From: Blastocladiella emersonii ATCC 22665
Lineage: Eukaryota; Blastocladiomycota; Blastocladiomycetes; Blastocladiales; Blastocladiaceae
Reading direction: 5' to 3'
NCBI GenBank assembly: GCA_025594325.1
Contig: JANHCV010000004.1
Coordinates: 1,550,001 to 1,614,000, forward strand
Length of the DNA stretch: 64,000 nucleotides
Shown: in pieces, positions 9,041 through 19,297 of the stretch
Position numbering within the stretch: the first letter of the stretch is position 1
Layout of the letters: each line of letters starts with the position of its first letter
Notes under the pieces: generated by a model
The model's input: only the letters and a program-made list of their open reading frames with translations
What the model was told of the DNA's origin: nothing
Database searches by the model: none
Translations under genes and position numbers: made by a program

Positions 9041-11761
9041 ATGGTCGCCGCCACGCTCGGCTCACCTACTGCAATGCATCCGCCGTCGCCGGCCTCGCTG
9101 CCTCCCAGGCACCCGCGCACCTGCGCTACCGCCTCTCCCGCCGCGCTCGAACCGGTGGCCCAGTCTCCCGCCGCGTCCCCGCCCATGTCGGCGACGCCAT
9201 CCCGTGGCCCAAGGACGGCCGCGAGGACGAGATCAGTCACCATCACGGCCGACCCGGCACGCGACGCTGCCCCGGCCTCGGCCACGTCGCCGCTGCCGCC
9301 GGTCCCCGAACCGCGGCGCGGCCGCACCATGACCCGGCGGTCGTTGCGCCGGCCGCGGCCCGCCGAGTCAGCCGCGCTCGGTGAAATCGAGGACGCGCTC
9401 GCTGCACGTTCCACGTGGCTCCCGCAGGACCCGGCCGCCGATGCGGCTGCGTCCCCGACCGTGGTCGCCAGCACCAGCAGCAAGTCGCCCGACACGGAGC
9501 GGGAGGCGGGCCGGCGCACCTCGGCGGCGGTCGACGAGAACGCCGTCGGGCTCTCGCTCTCGGCGTACCTCTCGTTGCGTGATGCCGGCCTGCTCGGGGT
9601 CGCAGCCGCCTCGCAGCCCAACTCGGCCCACGCGCTTCACGCCGCAGTTGCGGCGTTGCCGCCAGCCGAGCTCGCGGCGGCCGCCGCGCCTGGACTCGGA
9701 CCTGCCCGCATGGCGAGTGTGCATCGGCGCCGATCGCGTTCCCGCACCGCAACCGGCAACGACCTGCAGCCGCTCATTGTGCCTCCGCCATTGCCTCCAT
9801 TGCCGGATGGCGCAGCAGCAGCAACAGCGCCCGGTTCGGCTGCGCGAGGTGGGCCGCCGTCCCCGTCGTCGGCCGTCGACAGCGGCGTCGCAATCGTATC
9901 CCCGACGCTGCCCTCGCCATCACGGCCGCTCGATACCCCGCTGCTCAGCCCGACCCGCGACGGCCAGTTCTTTCCCGTCCCGCGCATCCGCCGCGCCAAG
10001 AGCCGCAAGGCCTCGGTCGTCCGCACCCTCACCCTCGGGACCCCGCCCGGCTGCGAAATCGAGAGCCCCATGCCCGGCGGCGACTTTGGCGGCGTGCTCC
10101 CGCTGGGCGCCTTCGCGACGGGCGACGCCATTGCCGCGGGGCTCGCGCAGCCGCCACCACCCGTCCACGTCAGCCTCCTGCGGCGGCGGCTCACCGAGCT
10201 CGACTTTGCCCTCGTGTGCCCGACCCCGAGCCCGCGCGCGTTTGCCGCGCTGCAGACGCTCGACCTGTCGCGCAACAAGCTGACCAAGCTGCCCGCGGCG
10301 CTGGCCGAGCTGACGCAGCTGCGGTCGCTCAACCTCGCGTGCAACCAGCTGACGACGGTCCCGCGCGTTGTGACGGCGTTCGAGTACCTCGAGACGCTGA
10401 TCCTGTCGCAGAACCGCATCGACTCGCCGATCCCGTCGTCGCTCGGCTACCTGACGCAGCTGCGCGTGCTCAAGCTCGACGCCAACAGCTTCTGCGGGCC
10501 CGTGCCGCTCGCCCTGGCGTCGCTCGCGCGCCTGCGCACGCTCGCGCTCGGCAGCAGCACGTACGGCGGCAACCGCATCACGGCAATCCCGCCCGGCGTC
10601 CTCGGCGCCATGCCCGAGCTCGTCGAGCTTGACCTCGCCAACAACGAGCTCATGGCGCTCCCCGACGACACGTTCACGTCGCCGCACCTCCGCACGCTCA
10701 CCGTCGAGGGCAACCGCCTCGATACATTACCCGAGACGATCGCCGACGCGCCGCACCTCGTCACGGTCCTCGCCGCCAACAACCTCTTCTGCCGCCTCCC
10801 CACCGCGCTCCCGCGCTGCCCGCGGCTCCAGGTCCTCGACCTCAGCGGCAACGCACTCTGTTTCGTGCCCATGGAGCTCATCCAGGCCGTCCACCGCCGA
10901 CGCGTCACGGTCCTGCTCACGGGCAACCCGTTCACGCGGTTTCAGGAGGAGGCGGCCGCGCTCGCTGCGGCCACGGCGGCTGTTGGGCTCGCGGGACCCG
11001 TCCAGGACGGTCCGAGCGATGATGGCGACGACGAGGCCCCGCTGACGGACCAGAGCACGAGCGCCGGCAGCGACGACGGCGCCGACGACGATCCGCTGCC
11101 CCCGCCCCCGCGCGCCTTCGAGTTCTCGCCGCGCGAGCTCGGATACCTGCACCCGGAGGCGGTCGCGTTCGACGTCCAGACCAACGCGTACCTCGGGTTC
11201 CCCGCCGACGCGCCCGCGTGCTGGTGGCCGCCCGCCGACGGGCAGACGCAGCCGTCGCAGTCGCCAACGCCGCCGTCCAGCTCGGGCAGCCCGTCCCCCG
11301 CGCGACACACGTCGCCCGACTCGGCCGGTGCGGCGCACCCGGCGCGCGTCCTGACGCTGCGCGAGCTCGCGGCGCGCAAGTACGTCGAGACGCACCTCTC
11401 CTCGCGCGACTCGTCCGGGTACCACCACCACCACCCGCAGGTCGAGGACTACGTGCCCGAGCGCCTCGCGGCGCTGCTGCGCGCGGCGCACGACCCGTGC
11501 CCGCGGTGCGCCAGCCCTGTGGTCGGCGAGTACCTGGCCACGGTCGAGCTCGAGCGCGCGCTCGGCCACACCCTGGTGCCCGTGCACAAGCGGTACTGCT
11601 CGGCGCACTGCCTCCTCCAGGCGCCCGCCGTCGCGGAGCGGCCCGCTGCGAGTAGCGGGTTGCCGCGGTCGGCGTCGGTCGCGGCGCTCGCTGGCGAGGC
11701 GGCGTCCGCGGCGCAGATTCGGCGGCAGGGGTCGGCCGCCGGGTATCACTGTCTGTGGTAA
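9041..11761 (+). CDS. LRRC58-like leucine-rich repeat protein with C-terminal Cys motif
   Basis: A single exon of 906 aa. ATG at 9041 lies in CCATGG context. Residues 1-380 are Pro/Ala/Ser-rich and probably disordered. Residues ~385-640 hold about ten leucine-rich repeats of 22-24 residues (for example LQTLDLSRNKLTKLPAALAE and LRSLNLACNQLTTVP), of the SHOC2-like type. After an acidic linker the C terminus has LTLRELAARKYVETHL, then YVPERLAALLRAAHDPCPRC and YCSAHCLL. This CxxC plus CxxxC arrangement after an LRR array resembles the C-terminal region of animal LRRC58 and related fungal LRR proteins and may bind a metal. No signal peptide or membrane segment was seen, so it is probably cytosolic. 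The LRR call is firm and the LRRC58 relationship moderate. Confidence 0.9.
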   Translation: MVAATLGSPTAMHPPSPASLPPRHPRTCATASPAALEPVAQSPAASPPMSATPSRGPRTAARTRSVTITADPARDAAPASATSPLPPVPEPRRGRTMTRRSLRRPRPAESAALGEIEDALAARSTWLPQDPAADAAASPTVVASTSSKSPDTEREAGRRTSAAVDENAVGLSLSAYLSLRDAGLLGVAAASQPNSAHALHAAVAALPPAELAAAAAPGLGPARMASVHRRRSRSRTATGNDLQPLIVPPPLPPLPDGAAAATAPGSAARGGPPSPSSAVDSGVAIVSPTLPSPSRPLDTPLLSPTRDGQFFPVPRIRRAKSRKASVVRTLTLGTPPGCEIESPMPGGDFGGVLPLGAFATGDAIAAGLAQPPPPVHVSLLRRRLTELDFALVCPTPSPRAFAALQTLDLSRNKLTKLPAALAELTQLRSLNLACNQLTTVPRVVTAFEYLETLILSQNRIDSPIPSSLGYLTQLRVLKLDANSFCGPVPLALASLARLRTLALGSSTYGGNRITAIPPGVLGAMPELVELDLANNELMALPDDTFTSPHLRTLTVEGNRLDTLPETIADAPHLVTVLAANNLFCRLPTALPRCPRLQVLDLSGNALCFVPMELIQAVHRRRVTVLLTGNPFTRFQEEAAALAAATAAVGLAGPVQDGPSDDGDDEAPLTDQSTSAGSDDGADDDPLPPPPRAFEFSPRELGYLHPEAVAFDVQTNAYLGFPADAPACWWPPADGQTQPSQSPTPPSSSGSPSPARHTSPDSAGAAHPARVLTLRELAARKYVETHLSSRDSSGYHHHHPQVEDYVPERLAALLRAAHDPCPRCASPVVGEYLATVELERALGHTLVPVHKRYCSAHCLLQAPAVAERPAASSGLPRSASVAALAGEAASAAQIRRQGSAAGYHCLW

Positions 11762-12076
11762 ACGACTCTCCCTCTACCCGTACCCTTCCCCATCATTCAT
11801 CCCACGGCCTCGCACTGGGCCGGCACTGTACAGTAAGATATCCTCGAATGAACCATCCATGCACTCCTCCCCTAGTCTCCTCGTCGTGAGGCCGCACGTC
11901 GACTTGTGCGTCGACGGCGTGGTCGGCAGAAGCCAGCGTAGCGGCTTGATGCGCGCCACTTCAGCGACCTTTGTGTGGCGCACTCTCGGCCTGCATTGCT
12001 TCGCTTCCGCCCCTCGGCCCACGCTCTCTCCGTCCATCGATAGACGACCCACCCTTGCAACGTAAACAACATCATC
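11762..12076. other. Short intergenic stretch, nothing recognised
   Basis: These 315 bp lie between two genes on the same strand. It presumably holds the 3' UTR of the LRR gene and the promoter of the next gene. No repeat, RNA gene or strong motif was recognised. Confidence 0.4.
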
Positions 12077-12695
12077 ATGACCGTGACCGAGGACGCTGTA
12101 CGTGCGGCACCATGCCCGTGCGCGCGGGCTGGATGAAGCCGGGCACCGTGCATGCGCTGACGGCCGGCCCGTGGGATCGCGCACACGTGTGTGTAGCAGG
12201 CGGCAGTGATTGCCAACCGGTTCACGACGGCGACCATGGAGGAGCGCAAGGCGGAGCTATCGCGGTTCGTGGTCATCAAGGCGGCGCGCGTGCGCGAGCT
12301 CGAGGAGGAGCTGATGGCGCGCCGGGGTACGGACTCACCCTCACTCATTGGCGATGTGGTGCGAGGTGGAGAACTCACGAATGTGACGCCCGCGCGTGTG
12401 TGTAGACGAGCTGGCGCTCCTCGAGGAGCAGCTGGCCGAGATCGAGCGCGCCGAGGCGACCGAGCAGTGGCTCACGAGCGAGGATGCCGCGAGCCTGGCG
12501 TCCCTGTTGCTGGCCGAGGCCGCCGAGGCCGCCGCCGTGTCCCCCGCGGCCGAGGACGGCGCGGCGGCCGGCGACGAGGAGGACGACGACTACGTCCCGC
12601 CCGTGTTCCCCGAGAAGGTGATCGCCGAGATCCGCGCCGAGCACCGCGCCGCGCGCGAGGCCCGCGAGGCGCACCTCCACGAGCCGCGTTCTTGA
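12077..12695 (+). CDS. Small acidic coiled-coil protein, unknown
   Basis: Exons 12077-12097, 12197-12326 and 12406-12695 give 146 aa. Introns are GTACGT to TGTAG (99 nt) and GTACGG to TGTAG (79 nt), and both frames join cleanly. The protein begins MTVTEDAQAAVIANRF. It then has a heptad-like helix over roughly residues 22-75 (VRELEEELMARR, DELALLEEQLAEIERAE), an Ala/Glu-rich acidic stretch with EEDDDY, and a final helix EKVIAEIRAEHRAAREARE. There is no signal peptide or known domain. The three-exon structure with standard local splice signals supports a real gene. Function unknown; a small scaffold or complex subunit is only a guess. Confidence 0.65.
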
Positions 12696-13457
12696 GCGAG
12701 CGTCGTTCGGGTTGTCCGTCCGGTCGCATCGACGCGACGCGACGACGGCAGCACGCGTCAGTTTTTGTGTCTCTTCCCTCCCCCTCCAGTCTTGATGTGT
12801 CCCCCTCAGCCTGCATGTATCTATCGTCTCCCTGACATTGCGCATCCTGCCAGCAAGCCCATCACGGCGCCATGCATCGGCAGCGACGAAGAGCCCGGAA
12901 CGGCGCTTCGGAGAACGCGAAGGTCGAAGCGAACGCGTTTTCCTCGCCGCCCGCCGACCGACCCAGCTCGCCGTTTTCGCCGGCGGAAAACCGTGGCCAC
13001 ATGCCCGCCGGCTCGCCCGCAGCAGCGTGGTCGAGCAAAGGTTTAAGACAGTGGGAGAGCCCCGATTGCGGTTGCTTCTCCCCTCCCTCCCTCCGGCCTC
13101 GCGTTTGTTCCTCGCCGCGACCGACCATCGCCGACCGCGGCGACTAGAGAGCAGCAGCGCGACGACCTTCCCGCCCGGGCACACCCACGCCGGCCTCCTT
13201 CGCCACCCATCATCCGCCCCCGGTCCGGCCCCGGCCCGCACCCTAGACGCGGGCGAGCCACGCACCCTCTCCCTCCCCTCGCGCTTCGCGACTACCCGCA
13301 ACCGATACCTGCGACCTCGACGACGTGTCTCCACGGCTCGCGTCGCCACCACCCTCGTCAACAAGGTGCGAGCGAGCGAGCAGCGGTGATCGCCGCACGC
13401 GTTGGTCTTGCAGCCGAGTCGAGCTGACCGTTTTCACTCCTCCTCGTCCAGTGTACC
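12696..13457. other. Upstream region of the large GTPase gene, no gene seen
   Basis: This 762-bp stretch precedes the GTPase ATG. It is CT-rich toward its 3' end, as expected of a 5' UTR or promoter. ORFs here lack domain features. A 5' UTR intron is possible but not demonstrable. Confidence 0.4.
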
Positions 13458-14368
13458 ATGACGGCCACGCTGCAGTTCCAGGGCAGCGCCGCCGCCGACA
13501 ACAACGGCACCGCTGCCGGCCGCATGGCCATCTCGATCGACACGACGGGCGACTCGTCGGCCTCGTCGTCATCGTCGTCGTCCGACTCGTCCGTCACGGC
13601 CCACCATGCCGCTGCCGCCACGACCACCACCGCCACGACCGCCGCCTCGGCCTCCGCTGCGCCCGCCGGCAAGAAGCCTGAGCCGCCGCGCAAGGCCGTC
13701 GTGGCCACGGTCGGCACGACGCAGTCGGGCAAGTCGCAGCTGCTCGCCTTCATGCACGACTACTGCGAGCAGCCGCACGACCAGGCCGACCTCGCCATCG
13801 GCGACGGCGTCAACTCGTGCACCAAGCTCGCCAAGCGCTACTCGCTCACGGTCCCGCGCCGCGAGGTCCGCCTCGTCCCCAAGGCCACGGCCCGCGGCGC
13901 CGGCCGCTTCTCGAGCCGTATCACGGCCACGGCCGCGTCGTCGTCCTCGTCGTCCGCGCACCACCATCAGCAGCAGCAGCACCAGCAGTCGTCGTCCTCG
14001 GCGAGCTACCAGACCTCGTCGTCGGCCTCGTTCGGTGGCAGCGCTGGCTCGACGGCTGGCCATGGCGGCGCCGCCGCGTACCAGGTCTCGGGCACCGCGA
14101 CTTACGGCGCTGTCGCTGGTCACGGCCACGGCCACGGCCACGGCCAGGCGGGCGGTATGGTGACGGCAACGTCGTCGTCGACCACAGTGTCGGCCACCCA
14201 CGACGGCCCGTCGTACTCGGGATCGGCGTCCGCCGTCCACCAGTCGCACTCGCAGCAGCAGCAGGCCCACCATCAGCAGCAGCAGCAGCAGCAGCAGCAG
14301 GCCCACCACCACCACCACCAATACCAGCAGCAGCTCACCCAGCAGTTGCACCACCAGGCCCAGCACGC

Positions 14369-14404
<36 letters not shown>

Positions 14405-17400
14405 CCAGTACCACCAGAACCAGCACACGCAGCAGCAGACCCACCAGAACCAGTCCAACTGGCCGTCGTACCCGCCCACCTCCTCGGCCACCTCGACCGT
14501 CCAGGGCAACACCACCTCGTACCAGGGCAACAACGCCAACACTAGCCAGCAGCAGCAGTACGGCGGCGCCGACGCCTCGTATCAGGGGAACGCGTCGTAC
14601 CAGGGCAACGCCAGCCAGCAGCAGCAGCAGTCGTACCAGGGCAACGACTCGAACACGAGCCAGCAGCAGCAGTACGGCGGCGGCAACGCCTCGTACCAGG
14701 GCAACGGCGGTAACGCCTCGTACCAGGGCAACGACGGCAACGCCTCGTACCAGGGCGGCAACGACGCCGGCGCGAGCCAGCAGCAGCAGTCGTGCCAGGG
14801 CTCCAACACGAGCCAGCAGTACCCGGGCTACGACACGAACCAGCAGTCGGCGCGCGGTCTCGGGCCCAACTCGGGCATCGTGCGCCCCGAGAGCGCCGCC
14901 GCGACCCGCTCGCTGCACGTCAACACGGCCGCCGCCGACCTGAACCGCCCCGCCTCGGCCCCGCAGCCGCACGGCGCCACGGCTGCCTCAGTCGCGGCGA
15001 CCGCCGCCGCTGCTGCTGCCTCCAAGGCCGCGGCCGCGTCCATGGCGCTCGCCGCCGAGGCGTTCGCGCTCAGCGCCGACGACGACTTTGACCTGACGCC
15101 GTCGACCGACTCGCCCGACAGCCCGCCCGCCGACACGCGCCCGGGTACCGCCACCGCCGTGTCGCGCGGGATCCCCATGTTGTCCACGTCCATGTCCATC
15201 TCCAACGACGCGTCCATGGTCATCACCGACGGCTCCAGCTCCGGCTCGGGCCACGGGTCGCCCGAGCTCACGTCGCTGCACACGTCGGCGTCCGCGAGTC
15301 CGATTCGTGGTGCCGGTGCGGCGACCAACATTGCGGCCCGCGGCGGCACCGCGTTCGTCGCCGACGGCATGCCCGACAGCTACGCGTCGTTCACGTCCGA
15401 AGACACCATGACGTCGAGCAGTGTGCGGTCGTCGTCGGCGGGCGGCGCCGACCCGTTCGCGCGCCCGTCGCCCATGATCTCGCCGCACACCCCCGCCGAC
15501 CCGCACATGAACCCGACCGTGTTCGGCACCTCGTCCACCGAGTCGGCCGCCGATGAGGGCACGCGCCGCGCCATCCGCGACGCGCTCGTCGCCGCGGGCA
15601 TCTCGACGCACGTCACGGGCAGCGGCGGCGGCGAGACCGCCACGTCGCGCGGCATGGGCGCTCCCGACTCGGGCGTAGGCGCCTCGCGCTCGCTCGGTGC
15701 GCCGGCCGCGCGTAGCGGCCCGCAGGACACCACCGTCACGTCGCAGTACGCGCCGCCCGCGCCCGGCCAGTGCGACACCACCGTCACGAGCCAGGTCCCG
15801 CCCGAGGCTGCCGTCATGGCCACGTACCCGCACAGCAGCGGCTCCGAGACGATCCAGATGCCGCAGCCGCAGCCGCCGACCATCGCCATGCCGCAGCCCC
15901 AGCCGCCCGTGGCCGTCCACCACGCGGGTGCCTGCGCCACCGCCGACTCGACCGCGGTGACGAACCAGCAGCAGCAGCAGGGCACCAACTACGACCAGCA
16001 GTACATAGCCGGCCAGGTCGCGCTCCAGAACCAGGTCGTGCAGGCGCAGGCCCAGTACCACGCCCAATACCAGCAGCAGCAACAGCAGCAGCAGCTCGCC
16101 CAGATCCAGCAGCTCGCCCAGATGTCGCAGCAGCAGAACCAGCAGATCCAGCAGTCGCAGCAGCACCAGCAGGTCCAGCAGCACCAGCACACGACGACGA
16201 CGACCACCCACCATACCCAGCAGACCCACAACGTGCAGGTCCACCACCACCACCACTCGCACAGCACCTCGTCGTCGTCGTCCTCGTCGCAGCACCACCA
16301 GCAATCCCAGTGCCAGCAGGTCCAGCTCACGTCCGAGCAGCAGCAGGTCCAGCAGTACTACCAGCAGCTCGCGGCCCAGAACCTGCACCAGGCGGCCGAG
16401 AAGCACCAGTGCCAGGACCACTTCTACGACAAGTACCACGGCCACATGCAGCTCCAGGCCCACGCCGAGCAGCAGCTGCAGCTCCACGCCGCCATCGCCA
16501 ACAAGCACCAGTGCGAGGAGCACTTTGCCCTCGAGTTCACCAAGTTCGAGGACGAGAAGAACGCCGCCGCCGCCGCGGCCGCCGCGACGACGACGACGAC
16601 CACCACCACCACCAAGACGGGCCGCCGCCAGCGCCTCAAGAACCGCTTCAAGAACACGGCCGGCCACCTGTTCGGCAAGGTGTTCAACCACTCGGACTCG
16701 GACTCGGACTCGTCGTCATCCGACAGCGACTCGGACTCGGACACGGAGCACGCCGCCAACCTCACGGTCCAGTACAACAGCGGCAACGAGCAGAACGCGG
16801 CGTCGTTCAGTCTCGGCGGCTCATTCGCGTTTGGCGCCGCCGCCGCCGGCGCGGCTACGGCTGCTGCCGCGACCTCGAACACGACCTCGGGCCAGTCGAC
16901 GGCGATCCACGGCGACGTCCAGGTGTTCCAGGGCACCGACTACCAGTCGCACCAGCAGGCGATCCAGCAGCAGCAGCAGTCGGAGGCCGACCTCGCGCAG
17001 CACCTGCTCGGCGCCCAGATCGCCCACGAGTCGCAGATCATGGCGTCGCAGCAGGTCGGCAACGACACCAACCAGCAGCAGCAGAACCAGACCCAGTCGG
17101 GCTTCGGTATGCAGGTCCAGTACGGCGACGCCAAGCAGCAGCAGCAGGCCGGGTTCGGCGCGCAGGTGCAGTTCGGCCAGACCGAGCAGACGCAGCAGAC
17201 GCAGCACACTCAGCAGACTCAGCAGCAGCAGCACCAGGGCACCGCCGTCGGCGTCCACGTCCAGGGCCAGAACAACCCTTCTGGCGTCCAGGTCAACCAC
17301 ACGCACCAGAACCAGGCGCACCATGCTCAGCACCAGCAGCAGCATCACCATCACTCGCAGACCCACCACCATTACCACCACACTCAGCAGCAGCAGCAGC

Positions 17401-19142
17401 AGCACCATCACCTGCAGAGCGCGACGGGCGGGTTCGTCGCGCCGATCCACCCGAACCACAGCCTGTTCCTCGCGAGCGACGTGGACGGCTGCTCGCTGAC
17501 GACGCTGCTCAGCCGCCTCGAGGAGCAGTTCAGCATCACGACCACGACGACGTCGGCCAACTTCACCGAGACGGTCGTCATGAACGAGGAGCAGCGCATC
17601 GAGTACCTCGAGGAGGTCGAGGACCTGTTGCACGACCGCACGCTCGAGCTCAAGGTGACGCGCCCCGCGCTCGGCACCCCGCCGCGCATGTACCTCGACA
17701 TGATCGACACGCCCGGCCTGCTCGACAGCGACTCGTTCCGCGACCCGTTCGTCGACCTCGACCACCTCACGTCGATCCTCACCCAGGTCAAGCGCGCGGG
17801 CCACGTCACGGCCATCGTCTACGTCATCAAGTACGTTTTCTACTCGCTTGCTCGCGTGTGCGAATTACGAAAACTGACCCCGTCCGCGTACCCCCGCGTA
17901 GCGTCGATCGCCCGTACGACTCGAGCGCGCTCATGGCCCTGTCGACGTACCTGACCAACCTGCGCGAGCTGTGCACCAACCTGATCGTCGTGCACTCGTC
18001 GTACAACGTGCACAAGGCGCTCGAGGTGGCCAAGTCGTGCAAGGAGCAGTCCGGGTTCTGCCTGTTTGACCTCGGCGCGCGCGTCCGCGAGTTCAACGCG
18101 CGGCTCGGCGAGCTCGGGTTCCCCGACGTGCGCCCGCTCCACGTCGCCATGGACAACCTCGTGCAGCCCACGGCGCGCGCTGGGCTCAAGGCCATCTGCT
18201 ACGAGGGCGCGCACGTCCTGCTCGACATTGTCGAGGAGCTCGCCAAGGCGCCCGTCGTGCCCATTGAGCGCGTCAACTTTGTCAAGCTGCGCATGATCCG
18301 CGACGTCGACGTGGTACGCTGACTCGGGGCGCCGCACTCGATTTCCGTTAACGATGCTGACCTCAACTGTTTGTTCGCTCGCGTAGCACGTTTCGGTGCA
18401 GCTCACCAACTCGATCGACATGCTGCGCACCGAGCTGTACTCGCTCGGCAACAGCGACCGCGAGTCGCAGCTCGTCACGGCGGCCGAGGCGCTCGCCGAG
18501 ACCCGCGCCGAGCACCGGCGCGTGCTGTCGGAGCTCGCGCGCCTCGACACGGACGACGAGGTCGAGGTGGACCTGCGCAAGTGCCGGCGCATCCCGCAGG
18601 CGTCGGTGCGCGAGGGCCGGTCCGTGATGCTGGTCGTGATCGCGTACGAGTCGACGGAGGTCCCGCTGCGCGCGGCACGCCTCGTGCAGCCGCACTGGCC
18701 GCGCGGCATCGTGCGCCACGAGCACCTCGACACCAAGCGGTATATTGCCGTCCTCGCCACGCTCCCGCAGTGGCCGTGCTGCGCGCACGTGCAGCTGTTC
18801 ACGCACCGCCGCGACGTGCACGCGGCCGAGATCCGCCGACTCCAGGTGCAGCGCGGCACGCTCGAGGGCCAGCTCACGGAGCGCCAGGAGGAGCTCGCCA
18901 AGTGGACGCGCGCCCTCGGCGAGGAGAAGCGCCGCGTCGCCGAGCTCGAGGCCCGACTCACTATCCTCAAGCGCGCCGTGGCCACGGTCGACGCCGACCG
19001 CGTCCCGCTCGACCTGTTCGTCGACGTCCACGACTTGTACCGCGACCTCGCCCAGGACATCCACCTGCGTCGCAAGGTCGACGTCGCCAAGGTCCGCGCC
19101 CTCGCGCATCTCGTCGAGCGCTACTACTACCGCCGCTGCTGA
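13458..19142 (+). CDS. AIG1/septin-like P-loop GTPase with giant Gln/His-rich insertion
   Basis: Exons 13458-17830, 17902-18313 and 18387-19142 give 1,846 aa. The Walker A/G1 motif GTTQSGKSQ starts at residue 86, followed by GDGVNSCTKLAKRYSL, which resembles the IG.G..S.TK region of fungal AIG1-like GTPases. From about residue 150 to 1325 the chain is low complexity: poly-Gln, poly-His, SYQGN repeats and Ser/Asp runs. The G domain then resumes with YLDMIDTPGLLDSD (G3, Asp1417), AIVYVIN and NLIVVHSSYN in place of NKxD, as in that fungal family. The C-terminal ~250 residues include a coiled coil (IRRLQVQRGTLEGQLTERQ). Normal G1-to-G3 spacing is under 100 residues. Both introns (71 and 73 nt) end in GCGTAG and restore the frame. 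The whole insert is one open frame, so it is presumably translated. Role unknown. Confidence 0.85.
13960..17430 (+). repeat. Coding low-complexity tract rich in CAG and CAC codons
   Basis: This is the inserted segment of the GTPase gene. It includes an uninterrupted (CAG)11 at 14370-14402, several shorter CAG and CAC runs, and a GACTCG-type Ser/Asp run near 16695-16745. A block at about 14515-14830 repeats the peptide SYQGN with QQQQYGG. The tract stays in one frame for about 3.4 kb without a stop. Repeat purity is moderate, with interrupting codons. Confidence 0.85.
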
Positions 19143-19297
19143 GGAGCGGGCGACGCGTCGCGAGGCCCGCGATGCGCATGATGAGGATGGTGTTCTTTCG
19201 TGATTGCTTTCGATATTTTGTGCGTATAAACATTGTATTTGTATCATCAAGTCGATTCGAGAGGCGGGTCGGAGGGCGCTCAGCGAACGGAGCCCGT

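Noticed and set aside
8155-9621. 488-codon minus-strand ORF upstream of and into the LRR gene
   Set aside because: It overlaps the LRR coding start in antisense, has no domain, and its Ser/Arg/Ala composition is what an open antisense frame in GC-rich DNA gives.
14273-14542. Possible CRISPR-like or tandem array at the CAG/CAC repeats
   Set aside because: Repeats are trinucleotide codons in a eukaryotic reading frame, with no spacers of constant length.
14988-16691. 567-codon minus-strand ORF opposite the Gln-rich tract
   Set aside because: It reads poly-Leu/Val/Arg, the antisense of CAG/CAC codons, and the plus strand encodes a coherent GTPase.
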